Origin: Triparma columacea
Taxonomy: Eukaryota; Sar; Bolidophyceae; Parmales; Triparmaceae
Direction of reading: 5' to 3'
Assembly (NCBI GenBank): GCA_030267965.1
Contig: BRYA01000279.1
Location: 1 to 41,415, forward strand
Length of the DNA: 41,415 nt
A program made the translations under genes and the position numbers. Positions 20,241 to 29,697 of this stretch are shown here, piece after piece. The notes beneath the pieces were generated by a model. That model saw only the letters and a list, made by a program, of their open reading frames with translations, had not been told where the DNA came from and searched no databases. Positions within the stretch are counted from its first letter, which is position 1; each line of letters begins with the position of its first letter.

Positions 20241-21032
20241 ATGTCTTCCTTCACCTCCTCCACCATTTCCTCCTCCACCTGTTCATCTCCCCCCCCCATA
20301 CCTGCCCCTAACGGTGTTAAAAGTAGTCTAAATCCTCATCCAGCTCATAAATCAATCTCCTCAAAACACCATCCATCGTCACCATTATATTGTAATCATA
20401 TATCAATACATAGGAATTGTAAGTTAATACTAACGTCAACACCACTGCATGTGTTGTCGTCACGTCCAAACACACTTCAAAATGGAGAAGATGAAGAGAC
20501 TGAAGAGAGTGAGAGAGAGACTGAAAGTGTCGCTGGAAAAGGAGGATCAATGATAACATTTGAAGGCCTTACTCGTGACGATGGGGTTAAAATGGACGTT
20601 GGGGGACTGGAGTATGAAGGTTATATTAACATGATAGAGAAAGTTTGGTGGGATATTGTTGATAGTGTATTAGGGGAAGCTTTTACAGAAAAGGAGAAGA
20701 AGGAGGAGGTGGAGGAGGTGGTGGAGGAGGTGGTGGAAGAGGTGGAGAACAAGGAGACCAAGAAGTCGAAGTCTCCCAAGAAGTCTCCCAAGAATGCGTC
20801 ATCCTCCGCCCCAAATGGAATAATCTCGATAAACCTAACGCACCGTATATACGGTCCCCCAATATCCCTCGGTGAATCTTCCATGTCCCTTTCCGTATAT
20901 AGCGAGCACAGGAGGGAGGGTTTCGAAACCGCTGTTAAGGTTATGGACGGTTTGAAAGGTAGATTACCTATCTGGAAAAACGAAGGCGGGGAATGGGGGA
21001 AAAATAAGGAATGGAAGGGGGGGAAAACATGA
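20241..21032 (+). CDS. MOCS2B: Molybdopterin synthase catalytic (large) subunit, MoaE/MOCS2B-like, copy 1
   Basis: Single exon, 263 aa. MoaE homology: GGSMITFEGLTRDD (start of the core, with the TRD motif), LEYEGYINMIEKVWWDI, then GIISINLTHRIYG, SVYSEHRREGFETAVKVMDG and LKGRLPIWKNE. The HR pair and the two Lys residues (GLKGR, PIWKNE) that belong to the MoaE active site are present. The protein joins with small subunit MOCS2A to convert precursor Z (cPMP) to molybdopterin. The core is interrupted after GEAF by a Lys/Glu run and KSPKKSPKN, absent from bacterial MoaE. The N-terminal 100 residues are Ser/Pro-rich, perhaps a disordered or targeting extension. An earlier in-frame ATG at 20097 would add 48 residues. 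Copy 2 lies at 22183. No MOCS2A gene is seen nearby. Confidence 0.82.
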   Translation: MSSFTSSTISSSTCSSPPPIPAPNGVKSSLNPHPAHKSISSKHHPSSPLYCNHISIHRNCKLILTSTPLHVLSSRPNTLQNGEDEETEESERETESVAGKGGSMITFEGLTRDDGVKMDVGGLEYEGYINMIEKVWWDIVDSVLGEAFTEKEKKEEVEEVVEEVVEEVENKETKKSKSPKKSPKNASSSAPNGIISINLTHRIYGPPISLGESSMSLSVYSEHRREGFETAVKVMDGLKGRLPIWKNEGGEWGKNKEWKGGKT

Positions 21033-21039
21033 GCAGCAG

Positions 21040-21262
21040 AGAGATCCCGTGCTTCTGGGCACTCGAGAACTCGTGGTACATTGCTGCCTTCTCGAGCTTG
21101 TGCAGCCTTTGAATGCACGTTATTTCAAGCTCGCGCCTTTGGATCTGTTCTGTTCGAACATGAATCTTTCACAGCTTGAGCTCCAACGGGTGTTCGAATC
21201 CAGACTGATCACGAGCTTAAGCATTCGTGGTCAATCTCTGACCTGATGTCGACGAGTTAGGA
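21040..21262 (-). pseudogene. Decayed 3' end of an unknown gene, copy 1
   Basis: On the minus strand a CTGTTCAAG acceptor-like site is followed by LVDIRSEIDHEC, then a frameshift (a 5-b loss relative to copy 2) and a stop (TAA) at the start. After the shift the frame reads ISLDSNTRWSSSCERF. Another frame reads VRTEQIQRRELEITCIQRLH then KLEKAAMYHEFSSAQ, a helical, coiled-coil-like stretch. No single frame is intact, so this is a relic. It overlaps the 3' flank of the MOCS2B copy on the opposite strand. Confidence 0.45.
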
Positions 21263-21359
21263 CTTGAACAGGGGGGAAGGAAAGGGAAGAAGGGAAGGGA
21301 AGGAGGGCTATAGGCTGACCCAAAAAATATGGAGGGTTTCTCCCAAAACACACACTTTT

Positions 21360-22169
21360 TAGACCAAAATGAAGCTCTCGTTAAGGCGGTTCTAACGGTA
21401 CCTTCAGTTTTTATTAAAACGCGTAGCTAAGAGGAGAAAAGGGAGAAAGAGGAGAAAGAGGAGGAGGAGACAGCGACACAGACGGGACAGACAGGGAAGG
21501 GGAAGGGGAAGAAGAAGAAGGAGACAGTGTGCGTGTATATGTTGTTTGTGTTGTTTGTGTATGATGTGAAGAGAGAAGAGAGATGCTATGCAACACAAAC
21601 AACACAAACAACATACTATATCAATGTATTAACAACACCATCGAGACTCCCTATCCTCATTCTAAATCATAATAACATAAATACACATAAATACACATAT
21701 TGTATGTAGTATGATGTACACTATGTATGCTCGTTGAGTGTGTATTTATGTGTATTTATGTGTATTTAGATGTGTACATCTATATAATGGTGTTCTCTTT
21801 TGTTCTGGCTCCCTTCTGGTCCCTTTCCCTGTTTCCTGTTTCCCATTTCTCCTCTTATTCTTTTTGTTGCTCCTCCTCCCTCCCTTCCCTTCCCTTCCTA
21901 TCTCCGTTCCCGTCTTTCTCGTCTCTCCCTCTTATCGTTCCTTCTCCTCCCTTTCTCCTCCTGCTCCTCCATCTCCCTAAACCGATCGGTGAAAATCTCC
22001 ATTTTCTATTCCCATTTTATCTCCATTTTATAGCTATATACGTCGAAATACCAGCTTTTATACGTAATACACACATACACACGCACGTAGCTACTCAAAT
22101 ATGTGAAATTCAAGGAATTTAGAGCCATTTTAAAGCCACACCGCCCTGTGCTCTTCTTTAATCCTCCTC
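21360..22169. other. Spacer between duplicated units
   Basis: About 810 b, AT-richer than the genes, with a GA-rich tract (21428-21535), a perfect inverted repeat (21538-21615), repeats of tgtatttatg (21741-21770) and a pyrimidine tract (21790-21975). No coding frame of interest is seen. Confidence 0.5.
21538..21615. repeat. Perfect 23-bp inverted repeat, 32-b loop
   Basis: The left arm 21538-21560 (tatgttgtttgtgttgtttg and tgt) is the exact reverse complement of the right arm 21593-21615. Each arm itself holds tandem gttgtttgt units. It could form a long hairpin, and may be a foldback element or a recombination scar. Confidence 0.9.
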
Positions 22170-22182
22170 ATTGTCCTCATTA

Positions 22183-22980
22183 ATGTCTTCCTTCACCTCC
22201 TCCACCATCTCCTCCTCCACCTCTACATCTCCCCCCCCCATACCTGCCCCTAACGTTTCTAAAAGTAGTCTAAATCCTCATCCAGCTCATAAATCAATCT
22301 CCTCAAAACACCATCCATCGTCACCATTATATTGTAATCATATATCAATACATAGGAATTGTAAGTTAATACTAACATCAACACCACTAAATGTGTTGTC
22401 GTCACGTCCAAACACACTTCAAAATGGAGATGAAGAGAGAGAGAGAGAGACTGAAAGAGAGACTGAAAGTAATGAAGCTGGAAAAGGAGGATCAATGATT
22501 ACATTTGAAGGCCTTACTCGTGATGATGGGGTTAAAATGGATGTGGGGGGACTGGAGTATGAAGGTTATATTAACATGATCGAGAAAGTTTGGTGGGATA
22601 TTGTTGATAGTGTATTAGGGGAAGCTTTTATAGAAAAGGAGAAGAAGGAGGAGGTGGAGGAGATGGTGGATGAGGAGGTGGTGGAAGAGGTGGAGAACAA
22701 GGAGACCAAGAAGTCGAAGTCTCCCAAGAAGTCTCCCAAGAATGCGTCATCCTCCGCCCCAAATGGAATAATCTCGATAAACCTAACGCACCGTATATAC
22801 GGTCCTCCAATATCCCTCGATGAATCATCCATGTCCCTTACCGTATATAGCGAGCACAGGAGGGAGGGTTTCGAAACCGCTGTTAAGGTTATGGACGGTT
22901 TGAAAGGTAGATTACCTATCTGGAAAAACGAAGGGGGGGAATGGGGGAAAAATAAGGAATGGAAGGGGGGGAAAACATGA
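22183..22980 (+). CDS. MOCS2B: Molybdopterin synthase catalytic subunit, MoaE/MOCS2B-like, copy 2
   Basis: Single exon, 265 aa, ATG at 22183 in the same position as in copy 1. The MoaE core is the same as in copy 1 except for a few changes (GEAFIEK versus GEAFTEK, SLDESSMSLTVYSEHR versus SLGESSMSLSVYSEHR) and longer acidic runs around the Glu-rich insert. The HR pair and both active-site Lys residues are kept, so both copies could be active. The Ser/Pro-rich N-terminus is also kept. A coding frame kept open in both copies argues that neither is dead. The two could be functionally redundant or expressed differently. Confidence 0.82.
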   Translation: MSSFTSSTISSSTSTSPPPIPAPNVSKSSLNPHPAHKSISSKHHPSSPLYCNHISIHRNCKLILTSTPLNVLSSRPNTLQNGDEERERETERETESNEAGKGGSMITFEGLTRDDGVKMDVGGLEYEGYINMIEKVWWDIVDSVLGEAFIEKEKKEEVEEMVDEEVVEEVENKETKKSKSPKKSPKNASSSAPNGIISINLTHRIYGPPISLDESSMSLTVYSEHRREGFETAVKVMDGLKGRLPIWKNEGGEWGKNKEWKGGKT

Positions 22981-22984
22981 GCAG

Positions 22985-23186
22985 CACTAGAGACTCGTGG
23001 TACATTACTGCCTTGTCGAGCTTGTGCAGCCTTTGACTGCACGTTGTTCAAGCTCTCCTTTGGATCTGTTCAGTTCTCACTGAATCTTTCACAGCTTGAG
23101 CTCCAACGGGTGTTCGAATCCAGACTGATCATGAGCTTACGAATGCATTCGTGGTCAATCTCTGACCTGATGTCGACGAGTTGGGA
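22985..23186 (-). pseudogene. Decayed 3' end of an unknown gene, copy 2
   Basis: After CTGTTCAAG the minus strand is open: SQLVDIRSEIDHECIRKLM then ISLDSNTRWSSSCERF, 35 codons to 23081, followed by an early stop (SEN then stop). The downstream helical segment seen in copy 1 (LEITCIQRLHKLEK) is broken here by a 2-b loss. Different parts are intact in the two copies, as expected when a gene fragment was duplicated and then decayed. The family is unknown. Confidence 0.45.
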
Positions 23187-23348
23187 CTTGAACAGGGGGG
23201 GGAAGGAAAGGGAAGAAGGGAAGGGAAGGAGGGCTATAGACTGACCAAAAAATATAGGAGGGTTTCTCCCAAAACACACACTTTTCTCGTCTTTCAACCA
23301 TTCATACATACTTTGTCCACTAATTTTACACATCCCCCCCCCTGCGCT

Positions 23349-23829
23349 TCAGTCCTTCTTCTCCTCCTCCCCCTCTTGTTTCCACGGATTACTCTCAATC
23401 TTCTCCAGCAGGTACTTTACGACGTCGTCAGGCTTGTCCTCAACGACCATCTTCAGGTAGTACTGGAGGACAGAGGGGATGTCCGCGAGGTGAGAGTAGT
23501 CGGCAAGAGCATTCATTGTCACCTCTGCGAGGAGGAGGAGGAGAAATTTAGAATGGGGTGAGAATCACGCAGACACACCAAATAACTGAAAACCAATCCC
23601 CTTGGCCTCAACTCAGATCCTACGAGCTCCCCGAGGTCTAATCTAGAAGAAATCCTTCAAAAAAGGGCCCAAGAAACTTGCAACAAAGCCCGGGGGGTTG
23701 GGGACATGATCATCATTATCCCTCCCCCCGAATCCCTTAACGCCGTACATGGCCAGAACAACAATTCAACTTGTACTTACTCTCGGGATCGCCAGGCATG
23801 AACGTCTGGGGAAGCTGTGATGTCGACAT
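23349..23829 (-). CDS. Small RIIa/Dpy-30-like protein
   Basis: Two exons: 23829-23781 and 23524-23349 (74 aa), with donor GTAAGT and acceptor CTCGCAG; the join restores frame as GDPEKVTMNALADYSHLADI. The second half, IPSVLQYYLKMVVEDKPDDVVKYLLEKI, has the helix-turn-helix pattern of the RIIa/Dpy-30 dimerisation domain, in which an (I/L)P-start helix is followed by (K/R)P-D/E-D and a Leu-rich helix. That domain dimerises and docks to amphipathic helices of AKAP-like partners, often in cilia. It ends with acidic and Lys residues (EGEEEKKD). It is shorter than most family members. ATG 23829 faces ATG 23928 of the IQ gene across 98 b. Domain assignment is tentative. Confidence 0.65.
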
Positions 23830-23927
23830 TTTGATGGCTTTATTTCCCCCAAACGGCCTGGGAAAAACTCTCCTCGGCTTCCAGTTTCACTCAATCTTTC
23901 TCTTTCAACTCCCCAACTCCCTCGACC
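23830..23927. promoter_or_regulatory. Probable shared divergent promoter
   Basis: Only 98 b separate two start codons that point away from each other (23829 minus, 23928 plus). Both promoters and 5' untranslated regions must lie here or inside the neighbours. No named core motif is evident; the plus-strand half is pyrimidine-rich (CAATCTTTCTCTTTCAACTC). Confidence 0.5.
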
Positions 23928-26900
23928 ATGGACTTTTTCGGTGGTCCTCTTGAGCCACGTCCATCCGATCGGCAATCGCATCCCCCTTCAATTTCCTACC
24001 CTTCCTCTCTCTTGGATCTCCTAAAAGCGTCCCCACCTTCTCCTCTCCCTCCCAACCTCCTCACCTCCCCCTCCTCCAACGGCGAATCCCCCCGTGGGGG
24101 GGATGGGTGGAGGGACTGGAAGAACAAAGGGCATGTCCCGGGTTCCGTCATGAAGGAGGCGATGAGGGCAAGCAAACACAAGGAAAGGCACAGGGACCCT
24201 AGAACTGTTATCCAGGTGAGGGATGTAACAACCCCACCCGCGCAGAAAGGAGGCTGAAGGAAAACGTCGAAGTCGACAACTTCCTCAACCCCCCCCCCCT
24301 CACCCCCTCACCCCCTCACCCCCTCACCCCCTCACCCCCCCCCCCAGACTTCCCCCATGAAAAGGAAGCCTGCCCCTGCCCCCTCAGTCGTTTCCCCCCG
24401 CATGTTAAAGCTCTACAAGGACTGGAAGTCCAAGGTCCGTCCCTCCCCCACTTCCCTCCCCCTCCGAGATCCCTCTCCCCCCCCATCCTTCGATCCCTCC
24501 CCCCCCACCAAGGTACCGAAGGAGGAGTGGACGACTTCTACAGCACCCTTCCCTCAACCTCAACCGCAAAGGCAATCCAGAACCGTTGACCCCTCCTCAC
24601 CCTCCCACCTTCAGCCCTCCTCGCCTCGCACTTCGACGGGTGGGGATGGGTCCCTTGGTCGGCTCCTCCCGTCAGAGGACAACTCCCCTTACCCCCCTAG
24701 CGTTGTGTTCACGCAAAGAATGAAGAGCGATGGGACTTGGGAGGTTGTCACTTTCCCGACTTTGAACCCTTGGGAAAGGAGGGAGGCTAGCGAGGTGAGA
24801 AGTAGGAAAAGGGAGAGAGAGAGAGAGAGAGAAGAGAGAACGTGGAGATTGTGAAACGAAAAGTTGCACACGTCCAAACCCCTCTCCACCCGGAAGGGAC
24901 AATCTATGACTACTAACACGCGGTTTAAATTTTCATCGAATGAAAATAACTACACACACAGCTTGGGAAATACATAAGGAAGATCAAACATGACACGGAC
25001 GAGAGGAAGAGACTCGAGGGGTTGGAGGTGAGAAAGGGGGGGATGGGGTTTAGGCGGATACTTCTTGCAAAATTAGAGAAGCCACGGCGGTACTAACCCC
25101 CCCCACACACGCTCGCCTCGTCATTCTGTCGTTCTCGTCCCATTTTCAGAGGTCCGAAGACGACAAGGTTTTCCTGGGTGTTGAAAGCGTGGGCGTGGTG
25201 AGGTCGGAGCTAGAGAGCGTCCTCTCGGAGTTGGAGGCTTACTCGAGGTACTACGGCACGGTTAACGAGGAGATCGCGAGGCAGGTGGGGACCGTGAGCA
25301 AGGAGAGGGGAGAACTACTGAAGAGGGTGGAAAAGGTGAGGAAGTTTGGGGGGGGGGGATCGCACAAGGGGCAAGAGGAGAAGAGCAGTGAGCATAAACT
25401 CCCCAACCGCAACTCTAACACGGCTCTAACACGACTCCTCCTCCAGGTTCGGATGGGGTTCCTCAGCGGCATCGAGGAAAGGGTTATCACAATGATGACT
25501 GCCACTGCGAAGCTCGAGGGCGAGCGGGAGCTCGGGATTCAGCAGTTCTCCGCCCTCGTCGCGGCGCTGGAGGGCATGAAGGAGAGGTACGAGCAGGAGG
25601 TTGGGGATTACAAGGAATTTGTTGACGCGAGGCATAAGATGGAGGTTAAAAGACTGGAACATCAGGTGAGGAGGGGAGAAGACGCCGGCGGGGGGGGGGA
25701 AGGAGACGACAGAAATTAGTAACGCAAGTTACACACCTTCTAAACACCCCACGCACACACACAAACACAGATCGAGATGGAGAAGGAGAAGGAAAGGATT
25801 AGAATAAAGTCCGCCACCAGGATACAAACGATGTTCAGGATTAGGAAAGCGAAAAAGGAATTACACAAGAAGAAGATGGTGCAGGCTGCCATCAAGGTCC
25901 AGGGGGTCTTTAGGATCCTCAAGGCCAAGCAACTCATGGTCTTCATCCGGCGACATTTTCGAAAGAGGACGGTCGCGGCTGGCGAAGTGCAGCGCTGGTG
26001 GAGGGGCACCATCGTCCGGGTTGACAAGATCAGAGAGTACAAGCTCAACATCCTGAAGGACCGCATGGCGATCGTCATCCAAGCTGCCGCCCGGATGTGG
26101 GTGCTGAGGCGCAGCTTCTTGGATTTGCAGAAGAGCCTCGAGCAAGAGCAGAACAAGCCTTACTGGGTGCTAATTAAGAGGTGCAACGAGCTCACGGGGA
26201 GGCTGAGGAAGGTCGAGGGCGTGCTCATGTATGATAAGAACGCGCTAGATGAGAAGCGCAATGGCGATGATTTCGACTCGCGGGACGGGAAAGAGAGGGT
26301 CGAGGACGTTACACGTAGGATAGGTCGGGCTGAGAGTCTCACTAGGGTCCTGGATGAGATCGAGGCTAGTAAAAGGAGGGCCGAGGAGCTGGGGAAGATG
26401 GCAGAGAAGGGAGGGATCGTCATTAGGCTGCCTCACCATCACCATCACCACCACCACCACCACCACCATGATTCCCACCACGGATCCCTCAATGGATCCC
26501 ACCATGGATCCCACCGTGGATCCCTTCACCACAACCGCAGAAGAAGTAGCAGCTCCAATTCCCTTACTAAATTCGTTGGCATGCAAAGGAAGGGAAGCCA
26601 GCGAAAGTCGTCGAATAGCACCCTTCTCAACAGAACATCAAAGGGCCCAGGCTCTTCACACGACTCTGACACTGGATCGGACACAAATACCATTCCCGCA
26701 ATGACCAGCACAGCTGAGGAGACGAATATTGCGGGAGACTCTGAGGCAGACCGTACTGCAGAGCCTACTGTCGCCGCCTCGCACGCCAAAAGTCTCCCTC
26801 GCAGGTCGTCGCAAGGAAAGCAAATGAGGCCTGACCTCACGGTGGACACGCAACAAAATCGGAGGGGGAGGATGGAGTCGGCAGAAGTCGAGAGCTGGAA

Positions 26901-28950
26901 CGTTACACCAACGACGGCGAATTCCTTGGGCTCGGAACACTTCCCCCTGTCCCAATTGCCTGACGGAGGAAGGCAGGAGGAAGTGAACTTCATTGAGGGT
27001 ATCTATAGGACGGTGATCAAGGACCTCCACGAGAAAACTGACACGGCGGTCAAGACGTTCGGGGCCATGAATGAGGGATTCGAGGATAGGTTGAGCTTGA
27101 AGTCCCTTAGCGCAACAATCGAAAGAGCGGGCAGGTTGGAGGCTTTCATCGACAGTGACATTGAGGAAGTTTGGAAAGACGAGAGGGTCGACCTAACTAA
27201 GAAGAGAAAGGAGAGCAAAAGTACGAGAAATGAGCACACAAATGTGGCTGAGAAGAAGGAGGAGGAGGAGGAGGAGAATGAGAATGAGGAGAAGGAGGAG
27301 AAAGAGAAAGAGGAAGAGGAAGAGAAAGAGAAAGAGAAGGAGGAAGTGGAAGAGAAAGTGAGCGAAAACGATGAAGGCGATGGAGAGAGCAGTAACACTC
27401 AAAGAAAGGAGAGCAAGGCCCTAGTTCGCCGCCCTAGTTCGCCTTACCGCCAACAGCAGCATACTTTGGAGCACTCCTCGAGCGGCAAAATCCTCATCGA
27501 CGGGTCCCCCAAGCTTCAGTCGCTCCTCATGACATTCACGTCTCAACTCGATAGCCTTAAGGTCCGCAAGCCCAAGAAGCACGAACTCTTCGCCAAGTAC
27601 GTCAAGGTTCTTCTGGAGGGGCTTCGAGAGGATCTCAAGGTTAAGGGACTTTACAATCAGGACAAGGTTAAGTCTCTCAAGATGATCGGCTTCCAGAGCT
27701 CAGAGGACCTCCGAGCTAGGCAAGTCAGGGATTACCTATACTCCAAGGACATCCTCCCCACTAGCGCTCGGGTGGGGTCTTACTGGGGTACCCCCTTACT
27801 AGATGCCCCCGAGTCTATCTCCAAGATAATAACGTCCAAGGTAGGGGTCGGTACCATGCACGACCAGAGCATGCTAGACCTGGTTATGGGGGTGTTGGAG
27901 TACAGGGGGGGAGACGGGCTGTGCGAGTGGATAGGGAAGGTCTGCGAAGGGGGAGAGAGCAGGGGGCTTGTTGCGCTTCTTATCTTTTGGGAGAGAGTTG
28001 CGAATGTTGTGAACTGGGGTGACGCCATCAGGCTGGTTGGGGCTATTTGGGGAGAGGAAGGGGGAGAGGAGAAAGTTGAACTTGCAGCCTCGAGAGCTGT
28101 GGCGTTGGATGCTCTTGAAATAACTCCTCAACTGGAACTTACGGAAGTTGGGATGAAGTCTGTCAGGCAGGTCGAGTGGCTAATGTGCTATGTCTGGAGG
28201 GAGGGTCGGGAGGGCGTTAAAAAATTAGCAAAGAAGAAGGATGCTGCGGCAGGAGGGGGCGGGGATCTCACGCCAAGGGCGGCGAAGAGAAAGACGAACG
28301 CGCTGCTTGACGGGGGGAGGAGGAGGAGCCTGTTGGAAATGGGAGGGATGGGGAACATGATGGAAGCGATAGAGCAGAGGAAGTCTGAGAGGCTCACTGC
28401 GAAAAAGGATAATATGGCCGCAGTCTTAAAGGAGGAGGAGGAGGAGGAGGAGGAGGAGGATAGTGACAGCGACAGCGATGAATACATTGGGCTGGACGAG
28501 GAGGAGGAGGAGGAGGAGGAGGACCCTGACCCCATGAAGGGGCAATGGGAGTCCTGGAAGGGGGATGAGAACGCCTCAGAAGTCCCGATCGACAGGCATG
28601 CCCTCCTCTCCGGCCTGATGGAGTCGTGGTCGTTCCGTAAGGACTGTATAGAACTTGATATTTGGTGCAGCGTCATGTTTTACAACATGGTCAAGGGGGA
28701 GCACAGCAGCCTGACGCAGGGTAACTTCAAGGCGGCCTTCGAAGGGTGCGATCACACGAAGAAGGCGGACGAGCTGGAGAAACTTTACAGCGATATCGTA
28801 TTCAGCTCATCGGACTCTAGGATGAGCTTCCAGACATTCAGAGAGGGCATCTTCAGGCTGTGGAGGGACAAGGAGTTCAAGCAGGGAGAAATCGGGGAGG
28901 GAGATGTGGAGAGGGCGGCGGGTGTGATGGAGGGCTTCGGTCTCACGTGA
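23928..28950 (+). CDS. Large IQ-motif, coiled-coil protein with low-complexity inserts
   Basis: Six exons: 23928-24215, 24348-24794, 24962-25027, 25150-25335, 25447-25665, 25771-28950 (1461 aa). All joins are in phase zero, and donors are GTGAGG or GTGAGA. Residues 1-245 are Pro/Ser-rich and disordered. Residues 246-410 are helical coiled coil. Then come IQ-type calmodulin-binding motifs (ATRIQTMFRIRKAKKEL; AAIKVQGVFRILKAKQL; VQRWWRGTIVRVDKIREY; IVIQAAARMWVLRRSF). A run of 12 His (26434-26469), Ser-rich and Glu-rich stretches follow. The part near 27530-28200 and the C-terminal 120 residues look folded; the end (ELEKLYSDIVFSSSD, MSFQTFREGIFRLW) has an EF-hand-like flavour but weak calcium ligands. 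IQ proteins bind calmodulin and are common in flagella. Function is unknown. The long final exon contrasts with the short first five. Confidence 0.85.
24300..24338. repeat. 8-bp tandem repeat in intron 1
   Basis: Four to five units of caccccct lie directly before the acceptor of exon 2 of the IQ gene and merge with its C-rich pyrimidine tract. Confidence 0.9.
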
Positions 28951-29026
28951 GGGGAAGGCAGCGGCGGCGGCGGTGGTGGTAATTGTATTTTTTTTTGTAT
29001 GTATCACGAATTTATTTACTTTTGCA

Positions 29027-29607
29027 TCACACCAGGTCGCCCTTCAATGCTTCGATAGGTGGTAGTGATGATTTTCTCCTCGCCTGCATCGTCCTTAAGC
29101 TCGGTAGCCCCGTGGGTGGTAGAATCGCCGGCGATGTCGGTGCCGGTGAGGGTGCCATTGGTGGGGGGAAGGCCGGCGGTTTTGTTGAAGCCTCCTCGTC
29201 GTTATTTTTCTCCTCTGCAACGGGTGGGGCTTCACCCTCGGCCTCTTGCTTAGTTTCTCTGCCGCTGCTCGATTTCTTCGCCCCCTTCGCTTGAGCCATT
29301 TGCACCATCCTCTGCTTCTTCTTCTCAGCGCTCCTCCTCCCCGCGCCTCCAGCCCCGCCTTTGAGGAGGGGATTCTTCACGTCGGCTTCCGCAGTTGTGG
29401 CAACGCCTTCTCCTCCGAGGAGCATGTCCTGTGCGGCAAGGGGTGCAGGGGGGGGGTTGCGTTTAGAATTTAGAATTGTACCACCAGATGTAATTTACAC
29501 GTTTTCCTCACCTCCATTTGCCTTCTCTGCTTCGGTGTCATTGACTCCGTGAGGTAGAAGGGTACCGAGGGTGGTGGTGGACTGCATTGATCGCGAATGG
29601 AATGCAT
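29027..29607 (-). CDS. Small basic protein, unknown
   Basis: Two exons: 29607-29512 and 29428-29027 (165 aa). The join GAG|GAC is in phase zero with donor GTGAGG and acceptor CCGCACAG, reading VPFYLTESMTPKQRRQMEDM. An alternative frame for exon 1 (starting MQSTTTLG) does not join in phase with that donor. The middle holds a Lys-rich helix, RRSAEKKKQRMVQMAQAKGA, which could bind nucleic acid or form a coiled coil. The C-terminal half is Pro/Ser/Ala-rich and probably disordered. No family is recognised. The gene lies between the IQ gene (convergent, 76 b) and the BART-WW gene (same strand, 90 b upstream). Confidence 0.62.
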
Positions 29608-29697
29608 TGAGCGAATAGAATGTGTTTGCGTTAGTTTTTAGAAATTGTCTTGCAATGGTTTCGCTTTCTCGCAACAAAACGTTTGCACATATCTCTC

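Larger units (their letters stand above)
20229..21359. repeat. Segmental duplication, copy 1 (about 1.13 kb)
   Basis: Matches 22170-23285 with only scattered substitutions and small indels. Similarity begins at ATTGTCCTCATT before the MOCS2B start and stops after CCCAAAACACACACTTTT. It includes a full plus-strand gene and a decayed minus-strand gene end. Confidence 0.88.
22170..23285. repeat. Segmental duplication, copy 2 (about 1.12 kb)
   Basis: The partner of 20229-21359, in the same orientation, offset by about 1.94 kb. Both boundaries are sharp. The two copies differ by substitutions and by short indels in the Glu/Lys coding repeat and 3' of the gene. Confidence 0.88.

Noticed and set aside
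20317..20559. Minus-strand frame (LTYNSYVLIYDYNIMVTMDG) antisense to MOCS2B copy 1, also present in copy 2
   Set aside because: It mirrors the Ser/Pro-rich N-terminus of the MOCS2B frame; conservation follows from the recent duplication, and the sense frame continues into the clear MoaE core.
21180..21205. GTTCGAATCC resembling a tRNA B box (also near 23110)
   Set aside because: No A box at the right distance and no acceptor or anticodon stems could be drawn on either strand.
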